A stretch of 64,000 nt of DNA from Lachnospiraceae bacterium (lineage in GTDB: Bacteria; Bacillota; Clostridia; Lachnospirales; Lachnospiraceae). The position numbers and the translations under genes are program-made. Shown piece by piece: positions 44,162-53,401 of this stretch. The stretch lies in NCBI GenBank assembly GCA_031272185.1, contig JAISUG010000045.1:62001-126000 (forward strand), read 5' to 3'. Numbering within the stretch: the stretch's first letter is position 1; each line of letters starts with the position of its first letter. The notes under the pieces were generated by a model, which saw nothing but the letters and a program-made list of their open reading frames with translations, ran no database searches and was not told where the DNA came from.

Positions 44162-45838
44162 ATGTCAGCGACCTACACAGTGCTGTCACCTTGGGCGAAG
44201 AGCCCATATCTCATGAAAAAACCGATCAACCCCAGGCTGGAGAGCCTGTCCGGGAAGACCATCGGCCTGTACGCGTCTTTCAAGGAATACCACCCATTCT
44301 TCATGCATGAGGTGGAGCGCCAGCTGCTCGGCCGGTTCCCGGATGCCCGGTTCTCCCACTACACCTACATCACCGACACCTGCGAGATCCAAAACGACCC
44401 CGACCATTACCCCGCTTTCCTGGAATGGCTGTCCGGCGTGGACGCCGTCATAGGGGTGGGCGCCGACATGGGTTCCTGCGCGCTGTACATGGGGTACGTC
44501 TTTGCTGAGATCGAGCGCCTGGGGAAACCTGCGGTGCTCCTTAGCAAGTACCAGTACGAAAGCTCCGCCAGGACCGGCTCCGGCTCCAGGGCCTTCCCCG
44601 GCCTGCGTATCGTGACCTACGACGGGCCGGGCTTCGTGCCCAACGGCGTGGACTGCGAGGCCTGGACCATACAGACCTACAGGGGGGTCATAGCCGGCAT
44701 GCTGGACGCCATGGTGGAGGGGCTGTGCACCCCCCTCACCGAGGGCGAAAAGAACCCGCCGCCCGCCAAGGACTGGTCCGGGGAAACTTTCACCGGGACG
44801 CTGGAGGAGGTTAGCGACTGGATGTACACCCACGGGTGGACCAACGGAACCCCGGTGGTCCCGCCCACCCCGGAAGCGGTGGAGGAGATGCTGCGGGGCA
44901 CGGACCTGCCCCGGGACCATGTGGTGGCGTCCCTGCCGCCGCTGATGGGCGCGGCCACCGTGGAGAAGATCGCCATAAACGGCGTCATGGCGGGCTGCCT
45001 GCCCACGTACATGCCCCTGCTCGTCGCCATGGTGGAGGGGATGGCGGACGACGTGATCAAGCTGGAGGGCTGGACCTGCTCCAATGCGGGCTGGGCCCCC
45101 ACGGCGGTGGTAAGCGGCCCCATTCGCAAGGCCATAGGCATAAACGACGGGCGCAACCTGTTCTCGCCCTACACCAAACCATCCGCATGCCTGTCCAGGT
45201 TCATGGCCTACGCCATCCTGAACATCAGCGGCTGCCGCCCGGGGATAGAGGACATGAGTGGTCCGGGCAGCGACTGCCGTTTCGGCATCTGCATAGCGGA
45301 AAACGAGGAAGAGTCGCCCTGGAAACCCCTCCCGGCGGACTTCGGCCTGGAGGACGGGGACAACGCGGTCACGCTGTTTTGGCCCAGCGAACACCACCAG
45401 CTCCCCACCGTCAGCCCTGCGGCGGCCCTGGGCAGGCTCTGTGCGCTGTGGCACGGGGGTTTCGACGTGGGCGCGCTGATCACACTGCCGCCGGAGTGCG
45501 CGCGGCTCTTCGCCGACGCCGGCTACAGCAAGGCGGACATCCTTGACTACGTCAAGGAATACAACCGCCGCCCGTCCTCGGAGATACCCCGGGCCGCCAT
45601 CGGCAACAACCACCCCAGGGAGGGGCTGGTGTTCCCGGCGGGGAACCTGGTGCACTCGGCGCCGCTTTTCTGGAATACCTCCCACATGTTCGTGGTGGTG
45701 GGCGGCAGGGACTGGGGCATGGCCTACCTGGGCGGCGGCGACCACGGCGGGCCGGTGTGCAAGAAAGCCGTCCTGCCTAAAAACTGGGATGCGCTGGCCG
45801 CACTCTACGACAAAAAGCTGGGGCACGTGGATTATTGA
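44162..45838 (+). CDS. UGSC-family-like protein (function unknown)
   Basis: This 558-residue cytosolic protein has an N-terminal third resembling the UGSC (seleno)protein domain. The strand GVDAVIGVGADMGSC places Met103-Gly-Ser-Cys106 where the family has (Sec/Cys)-Gly-Ser-Cys. After a linker at about residue 195, a second, larger domain (GWTNGTPVVPPTPEAVEEML; GCLPTYMPLLVAMVEGM; GISICIAENEEE-like GICIAENEEE) also occurs attached to or beside UGSC proteins. No catalytic role is established to my knowledge. The codon at the first motif position is ATG, not TGA. It starts at ATG 44162 behind ATAGGAGG. It sits amid the Old Yellow Enzyme paralogues, so a role in the same substrate's metabolism is inferred. 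Confidence 0.65.
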   Translation: MSATYTVLSPWAKSPYLMKKPINPRLESLSGKTIGLYASFKEYHPFFMHEVERQLLGRFPDARFSHYTYITDTCEIQNDPDHYPAFLEWLSGVDAVIGVGADMGSCALYMGYVFAEIERLGKPAVLLSKYQYESSARTGSGSRAFPGLRIVTYDGPGFVPNGVDCEAWTIQTYRGVIAGMLDAMVEGLCTPLTEGEKNPPPAKDWSGETFTGTLEEVSDWMYTHGWTNGTPVVPPTPEAVEEMLRGTDLPRDHVVASLPPLMGAATVEKIAINGVMAGCLPTYMPLLVAMVEGMADDVIKLEGWTCSNAGWAPTAVVSGPIRKAIGINDGRNLFSPYTKPSACLSRFMAYAILNISGCRPGIEDMSGPGSDCRFGICIAENEEESPWKPLPADFGLEDGDNAVTLFWPSEHHQLPTVSPAAALGRLCALWHGGFDVGALITLPPECARLFADAGYSKADILDYVKEYNRRPSSEIPRAAIGNNHPREGLVFPAGNLVHSAPLFWNTSHMFVVVGGRDWGMAYLGGGDHGGPVCKKAVLPKNWDALAALYDKKLGHVDY

Positions 45839-45880
45839 GAATTGACAGAGACCAGCGAGGAGATAAGGAGGCGACAAGGA

Positions 45881-46000
45881 GGCGACATCATCTCCCTGGG
45901 CCGTCCACTACTGGCTGACCCGGATTTCGTGAACTATCTTGGCTTGGTCTCCGGTGGCATCAAACATTTGATGCGGGGAAAAGCAAAGGGCCGTCTATGA
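45881..46000 (+). pseudogene. Relic of an Old Yellow Enzyme-type barrel
   Basis: A 39-codon open stretch reads DIISLGRPLLADPDFVNYL and onwards, the FMN-phosphate loop and next helix of an Old Yellow Enzyme barrel, then ends at TGA 45998–46000. No start codon, upstream barrel or cysteine motif exists. It overlaps the last bases of the convergent MFS gene. Confidence 0.65.
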
Positions 46001-47218
46001 AGTCGGCTGGACTATGTCCCTCATGGCGGGCGTCCGGCGCAGCACCACCAGCACCACTGCGGCGAACACCGCCATGCAGACGGCGCCCACCACGAAACTA
46101 TTGGAATACCCGGCGGCGTCCACCACCATGCCGAAGACCGTGGGCCCCACGGCCATGCCCGCGTCAAACCCCAGCCAGTATGTGGCGGAAGCCGCGCCCG
46201 CGCGGGCCGTGGGCGCGGATTTCAGCGCCAGCGCATTGAGGGTGGGCTGGATCATGGCGCTGAATACACCCGACACGATCCCCGTGGCTATCAGCGCGGG
46301 TTTCCCGGGGTATGCCGCCAGGACCAAGTATGCCACCGCCTGGAGGCAGACCATGGAGAATATCACGAACCGCGGCTTCATGCGGTCGGCCATCTTGCCC
46401 AATGTCATGCGGGTGACGACCGTCACGACGGTGGCCATGACGAAATAGTACTTGCTCATGAAGTCAAAGAGCCCCCGGTCGGTCATGTAGAGCACCAGGA
46501 ACATCCCCGCGCCGGTGGCTATGGACTGGAAAAACTGCAGCACGGCGGGGACCAGGGACCTGACTTCTATGTAGTCGTGGATGGAGAACTTCTTTTTCGC
46601 CGCCTGGGAGAAACTAAGCCCCCACTTCTTTTCGTACACCAGGGAAAACGCCAACAAGACCGCGACCAGGCCCAGCCCCCCGCCCACGGTCATGGGCAGG
46701 CTGTAGTTGAAATCGAAGCCCCAGGGGTTGAGCATTTTCGACCGCATCATGGCCAGGCAGAACATCGGCCCGAACGCGCCCACGATGGTGCTGGTGAGCC
46801 CATAGTACCCGATGCCCTCGCCCAGCTTTGATTTCGGCAGCACGTCGGACGCCGCGGAGTTGGATGCGGTGGTGTTGATGGAATGCCCCACGCCCTGCAC
46901 GAATTTCATCAGGACGATGACCGAGACCAGCTGCGTCGCCCCGAAAGTGAACATGGCCAGGGTCACTATGCCCATCCCCAGGATCATCATCCGCCTGCGC
47001 CCGAAGCGGTCGGTGAGCCCGCCGGTGGTGAACCGGCATGCCATGCTGCCGGCGGCGAAAACCGCCGCCAGCACCCCCGACATCGTGGCTTTGGACTGCA
47101 GCGCATTGACCACGAACAGCGGCAGCACGTAGTTCGTCATCTGCATGGTCAGCTGCGAGATGAAAGAGTACGTCAGCACGCATATGAAATACCCTGTGAA
47201 TATCTTCTCGGGCCCCAT
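45995..47218 (-). CDS. MFS transporter 1
   Basis: This 407-residue major facilitator has about 12 membrane helices. The A-like loop GGLTDRFGRRRMMILG after helix 2 and its weaker counterpart GKMADRMKPRFVIF in the second half are clear. It is a soluble-substrate importer or drug-exporter type; the substrate is unknown. ATG 47218 is conservative; TTG at 47257 has a better ribosome site (GGGGGTG) and would add 13 residues. The frame upstream to 47704 is the shadow of the reductase gene. It follows Old Yellow Enzyme paralogue 3 in the same direction, so they may form one transport-and-reduction unit. Confidence 0.85.
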   Translation of the reverse strand: MGPEKIFTGYFICVLTYSFISQLTMQMTNYVLPLFVVNALQSKATMSGVLAAVFAAGSMACRFTTGGLTDRFGRRRMMILGMGIVTLAMFTFGATQLVSVIVLMKFVQGVGHSINTTASNSAASDVLPKSKLGEGIGYYGLTSTIVGAFGPMFCLAMMRSKMLNPWGFDFNYSLPMTVGGGLGLVAVLLAFSLVYEKKWGLSFSQAAKKKFSIHDYIEVRSLVPAVLQFFQSIATGAGMFLVLYMTDRGLFDFMSKYYFVMATVVTVVTRMTLGKMADRMKPRFVIFSMVCLQAVAYLVLAAYPGKPALIATGIVSGVFSAMIQPTLNALALKSAPTARAGAASATYWLGFDAGMAVGPTVFGMVVDAAGYSNSFVVGAVCMAVFAAVVLVVLRRTPAMRDIVQPTS

Positions 47219-47327
47219 GCCCGTGCCGGTCCGCCCGGCGTCGTCGGTAACGCCCAAAACTACACCCCCGATTTGTAAATGCCCGGGCACACGCCCCCAA
47301 ACCCTGCGGCGCGGCGCGAATCCTGCA

Positions 47328-47449
47328 CCGCAGCTGTTCCCCCCTGCGTCAGATCCGGTTCGCGGCCGCGCAGTTGTTCCCGTCCGCATCGGATCTGGGT
47401 CCTGCCCCGCAGATGTTTCCCCCCGCCTCAGATCTGGTTCGCGGCCGCG
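47328..47449. repeat. Three ~40-base tandem units at the end of reductase 3
   Basis: The 43 bases at 47407–47449 contain the reductase stop codon (47430–47428) and recur at 47328–47370 with few mismatches, again with a stop (47351–47349). A weaker middle unit lies at 47368–47400. Offsets are 40 and 39. Confidence 0.9.
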
Positions 47450-49458
47450 AACGCGCTCCTGGAAGCGGTCTGTATGTTGCCCACTTTCACCACGTCCCCG
47501 GCCATCTTGAACGCCGGGGCGCTTGGCGCATATGCTATCGCCTCCTCCTGCCTGGGCTTCACGCCACCGCATATGACCACGCTGTCGCATTCGATGACGT
47601 GTTCCACTCCGTCCGCATCCTTGTATGTGACGGAGGTGGGGGTCACGGCCACCGTGGTGGAGTTGGTCAGGCATTTGATGCCGTTGTATTTCTCCTTGGC
47701 CCACTCGGGGCGGATCCCGTCGAACCCCTTTGACCCCGGCACCACCCAGCTCATGGTGATATAGTGCAGCTTCGCGGCGTCGGAGGCCACCTCGCCTTGC
47801 CTGGTGAGCACGGTCACCTCATGGCCGTTCTCCCCGAAGTACATGGCGTGTTCCATCCCGGACTCCGAACCGCCCACCACCACCACCCGTTTGCCCAGTT
47901 CGTCCACCCGGCCCCAGGTGTCCTGGCCCAGCCAGATCCCGTCGGCGACGGAGCCGTCCGCCGCCAGCAGCCCTTCTATGTTCCCCGGCACACCCGGCGC
48001 TGCGCCTGTGGCGGCGATGACCACGTCGTACCCCTCCGCCTCGATGCGCTCCGGCGTCGGCCTGATACCCAGGCGCACGTCCACGCCCAGCTTTTCCAGC
48101 TGCCGTTCCTGCCAATGGGCGAAGCGGGCGATGGTCCATTTGAAAGCGAAATAGTCCCCGTGGGCCAGCTGGCCCCCCAGACGCTCTTTCGCCTCGTACA
48201 GCGTGACGCTGTGGCCGTTGCGGGCCGCATAGATCGCCGCGTACATTCCCGCGGGCCCGCCGCCGATCACGCAGACCTTGCGGCTGGCGTCGGGTTTACG
48301 CACCATGCGGTGGAGCTTGTGCTCGTTTCCCATGACGGGGTTCACGGAGCAGTATGTCAGCCACGGCGGGCGCAGGGTGCCATGGCACTTGTTGCAGAAC
48401 AGGCAGGGGGTGATGTCGTCGGCGTCGCCGTTTTCAATCTTGCGCATGTAGTCGAAATCCGCAAAGAACGCGCGCCCCATGGAGATCATGTCGCAGTCGC
48501 CGTCCGCCAGGTATTTTTCCAGCTCGTCAGGGTCCTGGAAGCCGCCGTTCACCGCCACCACCACCTTTGCGCCGGACGCCTTCACCTGCCGGGCATAGCC
48601 CACGACCGGGTGTTCGCCCGGGGTGAATGTGAAGCTGGTGGGGTGGGACGCCGCCACGTCCCTCTCCCGGAGCACGATGATGTCGATAAGGCCCTCCGCG
48701 AGTTTGGCCATCTCGCACACGTCGGCGGTGGTGAAGTGGGTGAGGCTCTCCCCGGCGATGATGGTGTCGATCAGGAAGTCCCTGCCGAAGGCTTCCTTTA
48801 CTTTCTTTGCGACCAGGAGGGGGAAGCGCAGGGAGTTTGCCAGGGACTGGCCCCCGTATTCGTCGGTGCGGGCATTGGCCGCCAGGTCCATGTACGGCTC
48901 CAGCCTGATGGAGACCATGTCATACCCCAGGTCCCGGTAGAGGCGGATCTTCTCCACATGCGCCGCCGCCACCTCTTCCAGCCGCTCCCGGGGCAGTTGC
49001 TCGGTGTCCACCGGCGGCGTCATGGGCGGCCCGAAGAATGCGGGCCCGCCGTTGAAACTATACCCCTGGGGGAAGTCAATGGTGGCGCCCAGGCACAGCT
49101 TGCCCCCGTAGTAGTGCACGTCGTCCGCCAGCTGGCTGAAGTAGTTGTGCACCGAGGGGTCGTCCATGTCGAAAAACTGCATGCGCAGGCTGTCGCCCTG
49201 GCCCACGGTGCGCTGGAGCGGGTTGTTCCATTGGTCCAGGTATACATAGGCCGCGCCGCTCCTGGCCAGCCCTGCGTAGAACGTCATGAACCCCTCGGCG
49301 GGGAACGTCTCCGGCCCCTGGAGGAAATGGGGCGGGGCCACCGGGAAACTGGTCCTGTTCTTGAGCACCACCCCGCCGATTTTCAACGGGGACAGCAGGT
49401 GCCTGTAACGCTTGTTGCCGGCGGGCGCACCGGCCGTGCCTTCTTTTGTCGTTCCCAT
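47428..49458 (-). CDS. Old Yellow Enzyme-type iron–sulphur flavoprotein 3
   Basis: This 676-residue member of the enoate/2,4-dienoyl-CoA reductase family has the FMN barrel (HLLSPLKIGGVVLKNRTSF; TDEYGGQSLANSLRFP; ISMGRAFFADFDY), the [4Fe-4S] motif CLFCNKCHG with a fourth Cys (near residue 353) and an FAD/NAD(P) module (VCVIGGGPAGMYAAIYAA, VVVVGGSESGMEHAM). In the second Rossmann motif the usual GGGxxG reads GGSESG. GAAGGAGG precedes ATG 49458. It is probably cotranscribed with paralogue 4 upstream and the MFS carrier downstream. Confidence 0.88.
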   Translation of the reverse strand: MGTTKEGTAGAPAGNKRYRHLLSPLKIGGVVLKNRTSFPVAPPHFLQGPETFPAEGFMTFYAGLARSGAAYVYLDQWNNPLQRTVGQGDSLRMQFFDMDDPSVHNYFSQLADDVHYYGGKLCLGATIDFPQGYSFNGGPAFFGPPMTPPVDTEQLPRERLEEVAAAHVEKIRLYRDLGYDMVSIRLEPYMDLAANARTDEYGGQSLANSLRFPLLVAKKVKEAFGRDFLIDTIIAGESLTHFTTADVCEMAKLAEGLIDIIVLRERDVAASHPTSFTFTPGEHPVVGYARQVKASGAKVVVAVNGGFQDPDELEKYLADGDCDMISMGRAFFADFDYMRKIENGDADDITPCLFCNKCHGTLRPPWLTYCSVNPVMGNEHKLHRMVRKPDASRKVCVIGGGPAGMYAAIYAARNGHSVTLYEAKERLGGQLAHGDYFAFKWTIARFAHWQERQLEKLGVDVRLGIRPTPERIEAEGYDVVIAATGAAPGVPGNIEGLLAADGSVADGIWLGQDTWGRVDELGKRVVVVGGSESGMEHAMYFGENGHEVTVLTRQGEVASDAAKLHYITMSWVVPGSKGFDGIRPEWAKEKYNGIKCLTNSTTVAVTPTSVTYKDADGVEHVIECDSVVICGGVKPRQEEAIAYAPSAPAFKMAGDVVKVGNIQTASRSAFAAANQI

Positions 49459-49473
49459 CACAGAAACCTCCTT

Positions 49474-49585
49474 CCGTAATCGCACCCGGCTTTCGCACGC
49501 AGCCGGAAACCTGGTACGAGCAGAAAGCCACGTATGACGGGCGCGTGCCGTAATCGCACCCGGCTTTCGCTCGCAGCCGGAAACC
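49474..49585. repeat. 38-base direct repeat pair, each a hairpin (offset 74)
   Basis: 49474–49511 recurs at 49548–49585 with one mismatch, separated by 36 unrelated bases. Each copy contains CCGGCT-N9-AGCCGG and can fold. It lies just upstream of the ribosome site of reductase 3, so it would be in its mRNA leader. Confidence 0.92.
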
Positions 49586-49709
49586 CCCTGCGTCTGCGGG
49601 CGTGCCGCAACTGTTCGTATCGCCTCGCACTGCATGATCCGTCGCGGCCGCAATGGGGCAGTTTGCCGGGAATGCCCAGCAGCGGCGACATGGACAGGGG
49701 GGCGAAGTG

Positions 49710-51686
49710 TCACACCCGTACCGCCGCCGCGAAGGCGCTCTTGAGCCCCCTGCGTATGTCGTGGACGGACCGGGCGTCGCCTATCAGCCGGAAATCATCG
49801 GCCATGGCGGCATATTCCTCGAACCCGTCGTCTAGGGGGTCCGCGCCCGCGCAGGTGACCACGCTGTCCGCAGGCAGCTCATGCACGTCACCGGACCGGT
49901 CCCCATAGAGGACGGAGCCGTCCCGGACTTCCAGTATCGTGGCATGTGTGATATAAGAGAACCCGGGCTCGAGCGCCCAGAGCCGCCTCATCAGGTATTC
50001 CCTGTAGTGTATGGGCTGGGCGTCGCCCGCCAGGCGGTTCTGGCGTGTCAGGAGCGTCACCTTGCGCCCCATCCCGGCCAGGTAGAGGGCCGCCTCGCAG
50101 CCGTTTTCCGAACCGCCCGTGATGACGATGTTCTCCCCCAGGGAGTCTTCTTTGCCCAGGATTTCCAGGACCGTGTACACGTTCGGCGAATCGCCGCCCG
50201 GTATCCCCAGGCGCCTGTGTTTCGCCCCGGCCGCCAGGAGGATCGCATCGTAGCCTTTGCCCCGGAGGAAATCCGGCGTCACCTCGGTGGAAAACACCAC
50301 CGGGATGCCGTATTTTTCCACGTTGTGTATCAATGTCTCCTTGAATCTGCGCACCGTCCATTTGAAGGGGAAATAGTCCCCGTGGATCAGCTGCCCGCCC
50401 AGCTTTTCTTCCTTTTCGTAAATCGTCACGTCATGCCCCCGCTGCTTGAGCACCAGCGCCGCATACATCCCTGCGGGGCCGCCCCCGATGACCGCGCATT
50501 TCTTGGGCCTTGGGGCTGGTGTGATGCGGCTGTGTTCCCTGTCGGAGACGGAGAGCGCCAGCTGCGGGTTCACGCAGCACCCGGCGTCCGGGTCCCCGGG
50601 CCTGGCGTGGCATTTGTTGCACCGCAGGCAGGGGATCACTTCGTCGGCGCGTCCCTCCCTGGTCTTGCGGATGAACTCGCTGTCAGAAAACAGCGGACGG
50701 GCCAGGTACAGGAAATCCGCCTTGCCCTCCTGAAGGTAGCGCTCGTCGTCCTCGGGGTAATGGAACCCGGAGGATGGCGCGACGGCGCACTTCACCCCCG
50801 CTTCCTTGAGCCTGGCGGCATATGAGATCGTGATGGGCTCATCGCCCTCGGACACGTCCAGATGCGTGTCCCCCAGATGGGGATCCAGGGGGGTGCGCAC
50901 CTGCACGATGTCGATCACGCCCTCGCCGAGTTTCACGTATTCCACAATGTCGTCTATGGTGTAGCCGCCGGGGAGAGTCTCCGCGCCGGACAGCTGGGCC
51001 TCGATGAGCACCCCCGGGCATGCCTCTTTCACCTGGCGCATGATCCCCAGGGACAATGCGGAGCGCTCCGCTATGGTCTTGCCGCCGTATTTGTCGGACC
51101 GGGTGTTGAATGCCGGCGAGAGCGACTGGCCCAGCAGGCACCCCCCCGCGGTCATGTAGAAACAAAACACGTCGTACCCGCATGCCTGGTACGCTTTGGC
51201 CGCACGGACGAAACGCCCGCCCAGCTCGTCCAGCAGTTCCTCGGGGCAGTCCGCCATCTCCCAGCCGAATGGCTCTATCTCCATCATGGAGATGCACGCC
51301 AGCGAACCCTCGTTGTGTATGGCCTCCGCGGCGCGGCTGAAGATCACGCGCACATTGTCCAGGGAGAAATCCATCCCCAGGAACTCCCCGGGTTCGGGCG
51401 GCCTGAAATCCGCCTCCTCCCCGGGCCTGTCCGCCATGGAGTGCTTGATGACCACATCCTTCATCGGTTTGAGCTTCTCCTGGGGCCAGTCCCATTTGGG
51501 GCTGGGCATGGTCACGATGGCAGCCCCCTGCCTCGCCATGTCCCCGGCAAAGTCCACCAGCGTCTCCAGGGGCAGCTTCGACCCGCTGCCCACGATGAAC
51601 GTGGGCACCGCCCTGCAGAAACCTATCCTGTTTTTGAGTACCTTCCCGCCGATCTTCATCGGTTTCATCAAAAGCCCACTGTACAT
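49710..51686 (-). CDS. Old Yellow Enzyme-type iron–sulphur flavoprotein 4
   Basis: This 658-residue reductase of the same family has an FMN barrel (MKPMKIGGKVLKNRIGF; SDKYGGKTIAERSALS; LYLARPLFSDSEF), the cluster motif CLRCNKCHARPGDPDAGCC (near residue 355, with two adjacent Cys at the fourth ligand position) and FAD/NAD(P) domains (CAVIGGGPAGMYAALVL, IVITGGSENGCEAALYLA). The barrel is among the more diverged in the set. ATG 51686 follows GGAGGG. It lies 252 bases upstream of paralogue 3; the gap holds the repeat pair. Confidence 0.87.
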   Translation of the reverse strand: MYSGLLMKPMKIGGKVLKNRIGFCRAVPTFIVGSGSKLPLETLVDFAGDMARQGAAIVTMPSPKWDWPQEKLKPMKDVVIKHSMADRPGEEADFRPPEPGEFLGMDFSLDNVRVIFSRAAEAIHNEGSLACISMMEIEPFGWEMADCPEELLDELGGRFVRAAKAYQACGYDVFCFYMTAGGCLLGQSLSPAFNTRSDKYGGKTIAERSALSLGIMRQVKEACPGVLIEAQLSGAETLPGGYTIDDIVEYVKLGEGVIDIVQVRTPLDPHLGDTHLDVSEGDEPITISYAARLKEAGVKCAVAPSSGFHYPEDDERYLQEGKADFLYLARPLFSDSEFIRKTREGRADEVIPCLRCNKCHARPGDPDAGCCVNPQLALSVSDREHSRITPAPRPKKCAVIGGGPAGMYAALVLKQRGHDVTIYEKEEKLGGQLIHGDYFPFKWTVRRFKETLIHNVEKYGIPVVFSTEVTPDFLRGKGYDAILLAAGAKHRRLGIPGGDSPNVYTVLEILGKEDSLGENIVITGGSENGCEAALYLAGMGRKVTLLTRQNRLAGDAQPIHYREYLMRRLWALEPGFSYITHATILEVRDGSVLYGDRSGDVHELPADSVVTCAGADPLDDGFEEYAAMADDFRLIGDARSVHDIRRGLKSAFAAAVRV

Positions 51687-51726
51687 CGCCGCCCTCCGTT
51701 TCCCCCAATACGGCCGATCGCCCTTA

Positions 51727-51853
51727 TGCCGGTGCGGCCCGCGTGCAGACGCCCCCCTTTGCCGGTGCGGCCCGCGTGCAGACGCCCCCCCTTTGCCGGT
51801 GCGGCCCGCGTGCAAACGCACCCTTTCGCCGGCGCATGCCATATGCAAACGCA
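51727..51853. repeat. Four 33–34-base tandem units upstream of reductase 4
   Basis: Units begin at 51727, 51760 and 51794 (first three almost identical, TGCCGGTGCGGCCCGCGTGC) and a decayed fourth at about 51827. They lie 40–170 bases upstream of the reductase 4 start, in its probable leader or promoter region. Confidence 0.9.
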
Positions 51854-51929
51854 CCGTGGCGCATTCCCCGGGATACAGCCGCCAAGATGCAGCATCCGCA
51901 CCATCCCATGGAGAGTATAACATTATGCC

Positions 51930-52280
51930 CGGGCATATTGAAATACATTTTGTCTATCCCGGTTTGCGGTTATTAATAGAAATTATATATCAATCCTCGC
52001 CGGTAAATCACCATGCTCCGCCTCCCCATGCGGCGGAAACGCCCAAGTGGCAATACGGCGAACAATTTGATGGAAAATTTAGGCATTATGGGCGATGTGA
52101 CTGTGATTTGAATCCTTCAATTAGAAATATATACAATTTCGCCTATGAATTTTTTAAGTATTTAGACAGAATATTGTATTTCTAACGAAACCGCCAATAT
52201 GTTAATATTGTATCATCAAAGATGTGTGCGGCGTATGGCACCGAGGGCGCGCCCATGTTTTAATCGAATTTAACTATATG
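51930..52280. other. AT-rich non-coding island
   Basis: This stretch, within the 680-base gap 51687–52366, is markedly AT-rich against the GC-rich surroundings. It has two AATATTGTAT copies (52170 and 52204) and TTGAAT/TATACA boxes (52108 and 52130) but no recognisable gene. It probably carries the promoter for reductase 4 on the minus strand; exact boxes could not be fixed. Confidence 0.5.
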
Positions 52281-52287
52281 TTTCCCG

Positions 52288-52381
52288 CATCAGGGCCGGA
52301 GCGCGGTCTCCGAAAGAGCGGGGTCTCCGAAAGAGCGGGGTGTCACCGGTATGGGTGCCATCTGCATCAGGGCCGGAGCGC
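52288..52381. repeat. 18-base repeat of the LysR 3 stop region (offset 76)
   Basis: GCATCAGGGCCGGAGCGC at 52364–52381, holding the LysR stop (52369–52367), recurs perfectly at 52288–52305. Between them GGTCTCCGAAAGAGCG is itself doubled at 52305 and 52322. Confidence 0.88.
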
Positions 52382-53281
52382 CTCCAGGAACCGCTCGGCA
52401 AACATGGGCACCAGCGGATGCTCGTCAGCCTTTGTATACCTCATGTAACGTTTGAGCGCGACATCTTCCGGCAGGGGGTACACCGCGTACTTGGAATGGT
52501 CGATGGCAGATAGGGCGAGGGCAGGCACGAAGGATGCGCCTATCCCCAGGTCCACCATGATCATGGCCAGGAGAGGGTGTTCCTGCAGCCTCACCTGGGC
52601 GCTGCACCCGTTGTCGTAGAGCCAGGACACGCACCCCGGCAAAACGCCGGAGAACCCTGCGAAAAGGAACGTCGGGTATCGCTGCAGGAAGGAGGCGAGG
52701 TTCGACTTGGCGGACTGGTCATCGGCGCCCGCAATCCCCACCGGCGCGACCAAGGCCAGCCCGGATCTCTGGATCTCACGTGCGGTGAAACCCTCGTCAA
52801 AAGGCATGGTGTCCAGCGTGCCGAATGAGATGTCGGCATGGCCGGACTGTAGCTTCTCGTCACATTCGGCGCTGTTGCCAAAGGATATGCGCACATGGAC
52901 CCTGGGGTAGTTGTCCTTGACGAAGGAGATGGTGTCGATGAAAGTCCGGTACACCTCCGGCGCGCCGTGGAAGACGTCGTAGTCGGCCGCGATGCGGATG
53001 TCTCTGTAGCTTTGTTTCTCCTCCCCAAGGGAAATCCCGCCCCGCTCGATGCTCTCGAAATGCTCGATCAGGTCTTTCGCCTCCGCATAGAAACGCCTGC
53101 CCATGGGGGTGACCTCCATGGAGCGGGTGTTGCGGGCGATGAGGGAGATGCCCAGCTCCGTCTCCAGGCTGGCCACCTGATAACTCAGTGAGGGCTGGGA
53201 GATGTGCAGGGCCTCCGCGGCTTTGGTGAAGTGCATGTGTTCCGCGACGGCGATGAAACACCGCAGCTGGTTGATGGTCAT
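52367..53281 (-). CDS. LysR-type transcriptional regulator 3
   Basis: This 304-residue LysR regulator has a helix-turn-helix HFTKAAEALHISQPSLSYQV (about residues 18–37), a dimerisation linker helix and an effector domain with hydrophobic pocket strands. GGAGGTACGCC precedes ATG 53281. It is divergent from the GPH carrier and reductase 5 operon and is the obvious candidate regulator of that operon, perhaps of the whole reductase island. Confidence 0.87.
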   Translation of the reverse strand: MTINQLRCFIAVAEHMHFTKAAEALHISQPSLSYQVASLETELGISLIARNTRSMEVTPMGRRFYAEAKDLIEHFESIERGGISLGEEKQSYRDIRIAADYDVFHGAPEVYRTFIDTISFVKDNYPRVHVRISFGNSAECDEKLQSGHADISFGTLDTMPFDEGFTAREIQRSGLALVAPVGIAGADDQSAKSNLASFLQRYPTFLFAGFSGVLPGCVSWLYDNGCSAQVRLQEHPLLAMIMVDLGIGASFVPALALSAIDHSKYAVYPLPEDVALKRYMRYTKADEHPLVPMFAERFLEALRP

Positions 53282-53401
53282 GGCGTACCTCCGGCTTGCT
53301 TGTGCGGTCCTGACGGCTTTCGCCGTCCGTGGACGCGGGTGCTTGCGGCCGCGAAGAGCTGTCGGTTCCCGGTGGTTTCGGCCATCTGTGGTTCCGTGTA
53401 T

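Noticed and set aside
44459..44479. Selenocysteine codon in the UGSC-like gene
   Set aside because: The codon at the family's Sec/Cys position is ATG, and no in-frame TGA occurs in the gene before its stop.
47219..47704. A 162-residue N-terminal extension of MFS transporter 1
   Set aside because: It reads the antisense of reductase 3 and repeat sequence, has no helices and no homology. The first membrane helix begins just after ATG 47218.
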